A stretch of DNA of 5,367 bases from Pleurocapsa sp. MO_226.B13 (GTDB lineage Bacteria > Cyanobacteriota > Cyanobacteriia > Cyanobacteriales > Xenococcaceae), in NCBI GenBank assembly GCA_030064795.1, contig JASJEI010000536.1, forward strand, positions 1 through 5,367, read 5' to 3'. The translations under genes were made by a program, and so were the position numbers. The notes beneath the pieces were generated by a model. That model was not told the origin of the DNA and made no database searches. It saw only the letters and a list, made by a program, of their open reading frames with translations. Positions 1 through 4,922 of this stretch are shown here, piece by piece (the stretch's first letter is position 1; the number at the start of each line of letters is the position of its first letter).

Positions 1-1500
1 GTGACGGGCGTATATGGCTAATTTATCTGATAGAGGTGCAGCAGAAGCAGTAGCTGCTCGTATTGACTGGAAATATGCTCTAGGCTGGGAACTAAACGCT
101 CCAAGTTTTGATTTTTCGGTTTTAAGTTTATTTCGCTCTCGATTACTGAGTGGAGGAAAAGAAAAGCTTTTATTGGATAGACTTCTGACACGCTGCCGAG
201 AACTAAAACTATTGAAAGCCAAAGGAAAAGCTCGTACTGACTCGACTCATATTTTAGCTGCAATTCGTAATCTTAATCGACTTGAATGTGTGGGAGAAAC
301 ATTACGCTCTGCTTTAAATGCTCTAGCTGTAGTTGTCCCAGATTGGTTATCTTCGGTAGTCGCTCCTGACTGGTTTGACCGTTATAGTAAACCAATTGAA
401 GAATCTCGTTTACCAAGAGGCACAGAAGCACGTAACGAATATGCAGAAACCATTGGACGGGATGGGATAAAAATTCTAGAGGCTATTTATGACGACCCGA
501 CAACACCTCGATGGCTGCGTGAAATTCCTACAGTAGAAAATCTACGAATTACCTGGATACACCAATACTGGATTGATAATGGGGAACTTCATTGGCGCAG
601 CCACAAAGACCTACCCCCAGCAGGAGTAAGAAGCAATTCCCCTTATGATACAGAAGCCCGTTATGGTAACAAGCGACATACCACTTGGATGGGTTACAAG
701 GTACATCTAACCGAAACTTGTGACAAAAATCAAGTTCATTTAATTACCAATGTTCAAACTACAGAAGCCCATCTGGCTGATGTTGACCAAACCGAATCGA
801 TTCATCAATCTTTGGCTGACAAAGAATTATTACCCCAAGAACACTTGGTTGATGCTGGTTATGTGGATGCGACTTTGTTGGTTGAGAGTCAACAAAAATA
901 CGATCTTGAGCTGATTGGGCCAGTCCGTGACAACGTGAGTTGGCAGTCAAAAAATCCTGATGCTTACGATCTGAGTCGGTTTAAAATCAACTGGAAAACT
1001 CAACAAGCTACTTGTCCAGTTGGAGTCAAAAGTACCAAGAAATGGACTGTTCATCAAGATAAATGGGACAATACGGTGATTGGGATTAAATTTCCCCGAA
1101 AAGCTGGTCGAGAGTGTCAGTTTCGTCCGAAATGTACCCGCTCCAAAACTGAACCCAGAGAAATTACTCTACGTCCAAAAGACGAACATTTGGCTATTGT
1201 CAAAAGACGAAAACAGCAACAAACAAAAACATGGTTAAAACAATACAATCGCCGGGCAGGAGTTGAAGGCACAATTTCTCAGGGGGTTCGCGGTTTGGGT
1301 TTACGCGAATGCCGTTATGTGGGTTTGGGCAAAGTTCATTTACAACACATCCTGACAGCGACGGCGATGAATGCGATTCGTTTGTTTGCGTGGTTTGAAG
1401 GTGTGCCTTTAGCTAAAACTCGTGTATCTTCTTTTGCCAAGTTAGCTCCTGACTAGCTGAGACACATGGGGATTTATTTCGCGAACAAACTACGCGAATA
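1..1500 (+). mobile_element. IS1182-family insertion sequence, left part outside the window
   Basis: This entry covers the transposase plus the beginning of its 3' flank. The left terminal repeat lies outside the window, so the right end cannot be fixed by matching repeats; 1500 is only a nominal limit. Just after the transposase stop the sequence has TTCGCG at 1478-1483, its inverted copy CGCGAA at 1493-1498 and a direct copy at 1517-1522. These could belong to the right terminal region. No target-site duplication can be shown. Confidence 0.6.
14..1456 (+). CDS. IS1182-family transposase, N-terminus missing in frame
   Basis: This is a DDE transposase that would cut and join the ends of its own element. 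The product from the first Met has 480 residues and matches the IS1182 type: the N-terminal helical region begins at ANLSDRGAAEAV, followed by RTDSTH with the first Asp (D76), HLVDAGYVD with the second (D280) and AGVEGTISQG with the Glu (E418). It ends in FAKLAPD, the usual family C-terminus. Known members carry roughly 70 more N-terminal residues, and the segment before NLSDR normally reads like VTVMQYM. Here a TGA at positions 2-4 closes the frame just upstream, while VT is readable in another frame (gtgacg at 1-6). A small deletion of about 5 nt would explain this. The Met at 14 is therefore probably internal, and the gene is probably broken. The family call is strong; the inactivation is an inference from 13 upstream bases. 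Confidence 0.88.
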   Translation: MANLSDRGAAEAVAARIDWKYALGWELNAPSFDFSVLSLFRSRLLSGGKEKLLLDRLLTRCRELKLLKAKGKARTDSTHILAAIRNLNRLECVGETLRSALNALAVVVPDWLSSVVAPDWFDRYSKPIEESRLPRGTEARNEYAETIGRDGIKILEAIYDDPTTPRWLREIPTVENLRITWIHQYWIDNGELHWRSHKDLPPAGVRSNSPYDTEARYGNKRHTTWMGYKVHLTETCDKNQVHLITNVQTTEAHLADVDQTESIHQSLADKELLPQEHLVDAGYVDATLLVESQQKYDLELIGPVRDNVSWQSKNPDAYDLSRFKINWKTQQATCPVGVKSTKKWTVHQDKWDNTVIGIKFPRKAGRECQFRPKCTRSKTEPREITLRPKDEHLAIVKRRKQQQTKTWLKQYNRRAGVEGTISQGVRGLGLRECRYVGLGKVHLQHILTATAMNAIRLFAWFEGVPLAKTRVSSFAKLAPD

Positions 1501-1572
1501 TCTCTCTGATGTTAAGTTCGCGACTCAGTATCAGCAACTACTCAAACCCCGTCAAGAAAAATTTGAGGATAA
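1457..1572. other. junction between the IS1182 element and the permease remnant
   Basis: This stretch should contain the right end of the IS1182 element and, beyond it, either flanking DNA or a second rearrangement. It has a 6-bp inverted pair, TTCGCG (1478-1483) and CGCGAA (1493-1498), and a further TTCGCG at 1517-1522. A 53-codon reading frame (1466-1627) crosses it and overlaps the permease remnant out of frame. I recognise nothing in that frame and do not call it a gene. Permease similarity begins immediately after the TAA at 1570-1572. Confidence 0.4.
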
Positions 1573-1866
1573 ACAATTAAAGAAATTGGCTTACTGCGAG
1601 CCATCGGTGCTACACAAACAGAAGTAATGACGCAGTTTATCTTAGAAGCAGTCGTACTAAGTTTAGTGGGGGGGGCTGTTGCGATCGTTACTGTGCATGG
1701 CTCAATGGTTATAGCAACCACGAAAATCGTACAGGCTCCTTACGAATTTAAGAGCCAAAGGGCTGCCCTATCGCTAGGCTCGGCTTTATTGGTAGGAGTG
1801 GGGGCGAGTTTTTTTCCCGCAGTTAAAGCCAGTCGAATTGATGTAATCCAAGCATTGCGTGTTTGA
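1573..1866 (+). pseudogene. C-terminal remnant of a MacB/FtsX-type ABC transporter permease
   Basis: The frame reads KEIGLLRAIGATQTEV from 1579, running directly into an ATG at 1627 and on to SRIDVIQALRV before the TGA at 1864-1866. The EIGLLRAIGA motif, two hydrophobic stretches (roughly codons 20-50 and 65-85 of the fragment) and the ending PAVKASRIDVIQALR are the signature of the FtsX-like C-terminal domain of MacB-type inner-membrane permeases. These work with an ABC ATPase and a periplasmic adaptor in export. An intact permease has roughly 400 or more residues; here only about 97 codons remain, and an in-frame TAA lies at 1570-1572. The ATG at 1627 is therefore an internal Met and not a true start. 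The fragment also carries a run of eight G (1668-1675). Truncation by the adjacent IS1182 element or by recombination is the likely cause. No partner ATPase or adaptor gene is present. Confidence 0.8.
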
Positions 1867-1890
1867 GGCGCAAAGATTTTTTTAAGCTAT

Positions 1891-2340
1891 TCAGTTTGAG
1901 ATAGTTTCCCAAAATTTCCAGATTCTGCCGACAATTTTTTCTTCTAAATATTGACATTCTGTTAGATACAACAAACTTCTTCCATCCCTCAGCAGAACCT
2001 GGTCTTTAATCTTTAGACCTATCTGCCCATGAACATTCTTTATGTCAATCAAAAAGCTTTGAGGATTATTTAACTGCTCGGCAATAAACTGAAATACTTG
2101 CCACTGGCAACGTTTTTTGACCAGATCTTGAGGAAGCTTCCATATTGAAATAAATTTTCGATTGAGGCTGACAATTTTTCCCTGATTATTAACTACCATT
2201 TGCCCAACTGGTAATCGTTTATTATCTTTCTTTGTTATACTTATCGTGCTGTAGTTTGACGATTGTAAAAAAATTGGTGAGAATCGAGTAGAGCCAGTCC
2301 TCAGCTCTTTATATTGAACGGCATGATTTGCAAAAGTCAT
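1891..2340 (-). CDS. stand-alone PAS-like domain protein
   Basis: The gene predicts a 149-residue soluble protein. Residues ~44-147 resemble the PAS domain common in cyanobacterial sensor kinases and diguanylate cyclases. Visible landmarks are the G-x-x-V-V-N-N-Q-G-K-I-V-S-L-N-R-K-F segment at 46-63, IWKLP at 66-70, QFIAEQLNNPQSFL at 84-97, LRDGRSL at 117-123 and VGRIWKF at 137-143. In complete family members this domain is followed by a kinase, GGDEF or further PAS modules; here the protein ends at 149 directly after it. The usual acidic stretch before the DGR motif is poorly conserved, so this may be a decaying remnant of a larger sensor, or an orphan PAS protein acting through partners. 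No clear ribosome binding site precedes the ATG. Codons just upstream are open for nine triplets and hydrophobic but contain no standard start. The gene converges with the permease remnant, 24 bp away. PAS assignment is fairly sure; function is unknown. Confidence 0.62.
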   Translation of the reverse strand: MTFANHAVQYKELRTGSTRFSPIFLQSSNYSTISITKKDNKRLPVGQMVVNNQGKIVSLNRKFISIWKLPQDLVKKRCQWQVFQFIAEQLNNPQSFLIDIKNVHGQIGLKIKDQVLLRDGRSLLYLTECQYLEEKIVGRIWKFWETISN

Positions 2341-2382
2341 AAGCCAAGTTATTAATAGAATAATTTTTTAGCAAATTTGTTG

Positions 2383-2412
2383 AAAAAAAAAAAACGTGGT
2401 TTTACCGTTTTT
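2383..2412 (-). terminator. possible rho-independent terminator with a 12-T tract
   Basis: A run of 12 A (2383-2394) leads into AAAAAC (2390-2395), GGT (2398-2400), a TTT loop, ACC (2404-2406) and GTTTTT (2407-2412). They can pair as a 3-bp plus 6-bp stem with a 2-nt bulge. Read on the minus strand, the stem runs into 12 T; on the plus strand it ends in five T. GC content of the stem is low, so termination would be weak. On the minus strand it sits just upstream of the PAS gene and could insulate it from upstream transcription. Confidence 0.3.
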
Positions 2413-2725
2413 AAAGAACTGCTCCCTCAAGCAGTCGCCAGTGATCTAAAATATACTGCTGAATGTTCCATAAGCCTACTTGATTATTTAGTTTGACGAT
2501 TTAATTATTATTAAGAATAAACAGAAGCTCCCTTGTCACTAGACAGCTTGTCAAACTTTAATCTTTTGTTGCCAGCTCCAACTTCACGCTTTCAATGCGA
2601 TGCAAATAATTAACCTTTAAATATCTATTTTTAGATGCCGAAACTATGATTAAAAGCGACTAAAAAAAATCAAGTCCACGCGAAAAATGATAAATAGTTG
2701 ACAGTTTTTTAGTACAATTCAACTG

Positions 2726-2743
2726 GCGAAAAATGTTTTTCGC
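2726..2743. repeat. 18-nt palindrome GCGAAAAA-TG-TTTTTCGC
   Basis: The two 8-nt arms are perfectly complementary around a 2-nt centre, a spacing that favours a dimeric protein-binding site over an RNA hairpin. The left arm plus centre, GCGAAAAATG, is also present as an exact direct repeat at 2680-2689, 46 bp upstream. A TTGACA lies between the copies at 2698-2703 but has no well-spaced -10. Function unknown; AT-rich DNA yields some palindromes by chance, although the GCG/CGC ends make this one less trivial. Confidence 0.5.
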
Positions 2744-2931
2744 TCACTCAACGCTCAAATTAGTATTTATCCATTCATATTCTACATCAAAACTTGAAAA
2801 AGCTGGTCAAGAATTTAATTTGAATGCACTCTAAGGCAACAAAATAGTAGATAATTTAGCTAACATTGAAAAAAATCAATAATCACTCTTAACCAAGATA
2901 AATATTTATATGACTGAGAATTATTGAAATT

Positions 2932-2957
2932 AATATATCAATTTTAATTGATATATT
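2932..2957. promoter_or_regulatory. perfect 26-nt palindrome upstream of gntR, candidate operator
   Basis: The arm AATATATCAATT (2932-2943) is followed by TT and then by its exact reverse complement AATTGATATATT (2946-2957): 12 bp in each arm without a mismatch. It ends 81 bp before the gntR start. GntR-family proteins bind as dimers to palindromes and often regulate themselves, so an autoregulatory operator is plausible. The sequence differs from the palindromes between gntR and parA, so if both are bound, they are bound by different proteins or modes. A weak terminator or cruciform is an alternative. Confidence 0.45.
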
Positions 2958-3038
2958 CTGCTATACAAAAGCAACCCAAAGACCAAATCAAAACTATAAG
3001 AAATTAACACTATCTATCGAAGAAGCGATTATATATTA

Positions 3039-4025
3039 ATGCCAAACCCTCCTATTGTTGTCAAATCAAGTGAGCCTATAAATATTAAGGCTCAAATTGC
3101 TGGGCAAATACAGCTACTAATTGCTAAAAATGAACTACAGTCGGGTGACACTTTGCCAACTGTAGTTGAATTAGCTAAACATCTAGGGGTCAATCACAAT
3201 ACAGTAGCAGCAGTCTATAATGACCTAATTGAATCTGGTTATCTAATTGCTCAAAGAGGGAAAGGAACTTTTGTCGCTGAGAACGAAATCGTCAAAAAAA
3301 GCAGAAGTCACCAACGTGTTTACGCTTTGCTAGCTGAAGCCTACGATCTAGCAACTCAGTTTGGATTAAGTGCAGCGGAATTTGGGGTAGCTGCCTATTC
3401 ACAGGCACTTTTCTCTTCTAGTACAGTCGATACACCTCTGAAAGTAGTATTCGTGGCAACCAAACAGTTAGGAGAAAATTTATGCGAGGCGATAAGAGAA
3501 GAAATTGGAGTTCCTTTGTCGTTTCTTCCAAGGTCAGAAATATCCGCGAAACGTAAAAAAAGCCTAGAAGAGCTAAGAGATGCTGATTTAGTCATTACGA
3601 CAGCGCAACTTCTATGGTCGGTTACATCGTCTTCGACTCCTGACATTGAGGTATTTGCCATCGATGTCAAACCAGAATTAGAACTATTGATACAGCTTTC
3701 ATCATATCCTCGTCATCACAAGCTGCTGCTTGTTGCCGAGGAGAAAGCAAAAAGTGAAGCAATGAAAGTCTTGTTAGAGAAAGCTGGCATTAATCACTTA
3801 AATCTTCAAGCTATAGATAAAAAAGAGCTTCAGCAAAACCCTGAAATTTTAGAGCAAGCAGAGCTAGTTCTCGTGTCTCAAAGAGTCGAAAACTATGTCC
3901 GTCAGCAGTTTAATATAGCTGACCGAGTTATGGTTTTCAATTTTCGCCTCGATAATGACAATATATCGCTTTTGAAAGCTCGTTTAGCTGCAATTCAATC
4001 CGAGCGGACAACTGTTTCTAGTTAA
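3039..4025 (+). CDS. GntR-family regulator with long unassigned C-terminal domain
   Basis: The 328-residue protein starts with a GntR-type winged helix at ~15-79. Its features are INIKAQIAGQIQLLIA as first helix, SGDTLPTVVELAKHLGVN, the recognition helix around NHNTVAAVYNDLIESGYL, and the wing QRGKGTFV. This N-terminus is closest to the YtrA-like branch, and LATQFGLSAAEFGVAAYSQA at ~104-123 resembles the helices that follow the wing there. YtrA-type proteins stop near 130 residues, whereas this one continues to 328 with two halves (~134-210 and ~228-320), each beginning with a hydrophobic beta strand (LKVVFVAT, HKLLLVAE). This suggests two Rossmann-like lobes that could bind a ligand or partner. 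No aminotransferase (MocR) signature is seen. The gene lies 117 bp upstream of the broken parA on the same strand, which suggests a role in plasmid partition or its regulation. The start is the first Met of the frame; only a weak, distant GAAGAAG (3018-3024) precedes it. Confidence 0.85.
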   Translation: MPNPPIVVKSSEPINIKAQIAGQIQLLIAKNELQSGDTLPTVVELAKHLGVNHNTVAAVYNDLIESGYLIAQRGKGTFVAENEIVKKSRSHQRVYALLAEAYDLATQFGLSAAEFGVAAYSQALFSSSTVDTPLKVVFVATKQLGENLCEAIREEIGVPLSFLPRSEISAKRKKSLEELRDADLVITTAQLLWSVTSSSTPDIEVFAIDVKPELELLIQLSSYPRHHKLLLVAEEKAKSEAMKVLLEKAGINHLNLQAIDKKELQQNPEILEQAELVLVSQRVENYVRQQFNIADRVMVFNFRLDNDNISLLKARLAAIQSERTTVSS

Positions 4026-4070
4026 GGATTAATTTGAGTAAAGAAAAAATACCTGATAGCAGCGTAAAAG

Positions 4071-4108
4071 AACATCTGGATGTTTAAGTTATTGGACATC
4101 TAGATGTT
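4071..4108. promoter_or_regulatory. tandem 14-nt palindromes between gntR and parA, candidate operator or centromere
   Basis: Copy one is AACATCTGGATGTT (4071-4084), with perfect 6-nt arms AACATC/GATGTT. Copy two is GACATCTAGATGTT (4095-4108), which contains the perfect palindrome ACATCTAGATGT. They agree at 12 of 14 positions and their centres are 24 bp apart. Repeated palindromes directly before parA are typical of the operator or parS-like sites of plasmid partition loci. The binding protein is unknown; the GntR-like product of the adjacent gene is the obvious candidate. Confidence 0.55.
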
Positions 4109-4142
4109 GATGGATTAAATTTTAGTTTTCACGGCTTGAAAA

Positions 4143-4223
4143 ATGATTATTACTGTAGCGTCCTTTAAAGGTGGTGTAGGGAAAAGTACTACAGCCTTTC
4201 ATCTGGCTGCCTACTTCCAAAAG
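4143..4223 (+). pseudogene. parA: ParA partition ATPase, 5' fragment cut by IS1
   Basis: The first 27 codons read MIITVASFKGGVGKST and continue TAFHLAAYFQK. KGGVGKST (residues 9-16) is the deviant Walker A motif of ParA/MinD ATPases, with the signature lysine K9 and the catalytic K14. The motif begins eight residues from the start, so there is no N-terminal helix-turn-helix. This is the short form typical of plasmid ParAs that depend on a separate DNA-binding partner. ParA proteins move plasmids over the nucleoid; intact ones have about 200 residues. Here similarity stops at codon 27, exactly where an IS1-like end (GGTGATG) begins. The frame continues 23 codons into the IS and ends at TGA 4293-4295, overlapping the insA ATG as ATGA. 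The rest of parA should lie beyond the right edge. No strong ribosome binding site is seen. Confidence 0.82.
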
Positions 4224-4291
4224 GGTGATGTACTCAGAGTGTTGTTTAGATATACTAAAATAGTCGTTAGTAAATGCCATAACTATGATAA

Positions 4292-4582
4292 ATGACCGTT
4301 TGTATTCCAGTTCTTTGTCCTGATTGTCATAAGCCTAATGTGATCAAACATGGTAAAACTCGCCAAAACAAACAACGCTATTACTGTCAAAATCCTGATT
4401 GTCTCCGTCGCACTTTTATTTTAAATACTCAACAGCCAGGAAGAACCAGAGCGGTAAAGCAAAAAATAGTCGACATGGCGCTCAACGGCAGTGGAGTCAG
4501 GGATACAGCTAGAGTCTTGAAAGTTAGTCCCTCAACGGTCACTAGAGAATTAAAAAAAAGTCGCCACAAATTAAACCCGTAA
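4292..4582 (+). CDS. insA: IS1 InsA, zinc-ribbon/HTH DNA-binding protein
   Basis: The 96-residue product has the InsA layout. A zinc ribbon is formed by C9/C12 (CPDC) and C32/C37 (CQNPDC). A helix-turn-helix lies around residues 66-90, with GSGVRDTARVLKVSPSTV preceding the final basic stretch. InsA binds the terminal repeats, represses the IS1 promoter, and supplies the N-terminus of the frameshifted InsAB' transposase. Length matches the family (about 90). The ATG overlaps the stop of the parA-IS1 hybrid frame as ATGA, so reinitiation from parA translation is possible. The gene looks intact, but without a complete insB it can only act as a binding protein or repressor. Confidence 0.88.
   Translation: MTVCIPVLCPDCHKPNVIKHGKTRQNKQRYYCQNPDCLRRTFILNTQQPGRTRAVKQKIVDMALNGSGVRDTARVLKVSPSTVTRELKKSRHKLNP
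4552..4559 (+). other. A8 slippery site for -1 frameshift into insB
   Basis: Near the end of insA the codons are TTA AAA AAA AGT, giving eight A (4552-4559) and an A-AAA-AAA slippery heptamer. Slipping back by one continues as AAG TCG CCA and stays open through all of insB. Classical IS1 uses an A-run in the same place to make InsAB'. The frame relation (insA frame 2, insB frame 1) fits exactly. Confidence 0.7.
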
Positions 4583-4893
4583 ATGAAAATCTCTTATCAA
4601 CAATCAATCCCGAGCAAGTAGAAGTAGAAATCCTGTTGATGGAATCAAAAGAAACTCCAGGAATTCAAGAAGCAGAATTGGATGAAATGTGGAGTTACGT
4701 GGGCAAAAAGAAAAATCAACGATGGCTCTGGCACGCCATAGATAGACTTACGGGACTAGTATTAGCTTATGTTTTTGGTCGTCGAAAAGATGAAGTATTT
4801 CTGAAACTAAAAAAGTTGTTAGAGCCATTTGGAATTAAGCATTATTGTACCGATGGACTAGGAGCATATCGAAGACATTTGCCTGAAGATAAG
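4558..4893 (+). pseudogene. insB: IS1 InsB / InsAB' transposase catalytic part, 3' truncated
   Basis: This is the DDE catalytic half of the IS1 transposase, normally made only as a fusion with InsA. In the -1 frame the sequence is open from the slippery site. Recognisable motifs are ELDEMWSYVGKKKNQRWLWHAID, whose Asp is encoded at 4681-4683, and YCTDGLGAYRRHLPEDK, whose Asp is encoded at 4852-4854. An independent start could be TTG 4636 or ATG 4639. After EDK, where family members continue into the segment with the catalytic Glu (ERxHLNLRTR-type), the frame enters IS630 DNA and stops within five codons (LSCI, TAA 4906-4908). The third catalytic residue is therefore lost and the protein cannot transpose the element. 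Confidence 0.82.
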
Positions 4894-4922
4894 CTGTCGT
4901 GCATTTAAATTGCATTAACAGC
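4893..4922. repeat. nested palindromic end of the IS630 element
   Basis: GCTGT (4893-4897) pairs with ACAGC (4918-4922), and between them lies a near-palindrome, TGCATTTAAATTGCA (4900-4914), with one asymmetric base. The inner part includes the transposase stop codon. This probably is the terminal inverted repeat or transposase-binding region, but the opposite end is needed for proof. Confidence 0.4.

Larger units (their letters stand above)
2341..3038. other. AT-rich ~700-bp region without a credible gene
   Basis: No reading frame here looks like a known protein. It contains a terminator-like A/T-flanked hairpin (2383-2412), a small hairpin CTGCT/AGCAG (2419-2434), paired CTTGTCA heptamers (2532-2538 and 2547-2553), an 18-nt palindrome (2726-2743) and a 26-nt palindrome (2932-2957). 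Two short open frames exist: one ends at 2496 with a stretch reading FKELLPQAVASDLKYTAEC, and a 33-codon frame runs 2733-2834 with its ATG inside the 18-nt palindrome. Neither has supporting evidence. The stretch separates the divergent PAS and gntR genes, so both promoters should lie in it, but I see no convincing -35/-10 pair. Confidence 0.6.
4224..4891 (+). mobile_element. IS1-family element, left part, interrupted by IS630
   Basis: The left end is placed at GGTGATG (4224-4230), the same opening as the classical IS1 terminal repeat and the exact point where parA similarity stops. The first 68 bp are non-coding; insA and insB follow. The element is split at about 4890-4891 by an IS630-family element, so the right terminal repeat and target duplication are outside the window. 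The left boundary could be off by a base or two. Confidence 0.75.

Noticed and set aside
18..263. Minus-strand frame opposite the IS1182 transposase, and a similar one at 759-950
   Set aside because: Both are antisense shadows of the transposase with no domain features.
1466..1627. 53-codon frame starting MGIYFANKLREYLSD across the IS1182/permease junction
   Set aside because: Its last third overlaps the recognisable permease codons in the wrong frame, and the first part matches nothing I know; it probably opens by chance.
1681..1688. Possible HIP1 site (GCGATCGC), a cyanobacterial hallmark
   Set aside because: The sequence is GCGATCGT, one base off, so it cannot be used as taxonomic evidence.
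2698..2718. TTGACA followed by TACAAT as a promoter
   Set aside because: The spacer is only 9 bp, far short of the usual 16-18 bp, and no other -10 sits at the right distance.
2733..2834. 33-codon frame MFFAHSTLKLV starting inside the 18-nt palindrome
   Set aside because: No ribosome binding site, no recognisable similarity, and AT-rich low-information codons.
3395..3670. 91-codon minus-strand frame within gntR
   Set aside because: It is fully contained in the well-supported gntR reading frame and resembles no protein.
4028..4087. Small peptide frame TTG...TAA (LSKEKIPDSSVKEHLDV) between gntR and parA
   Set aside because: Only 17 codons, no good start, and its end is formed by the first palindrome; better explained as regulatory DNA.
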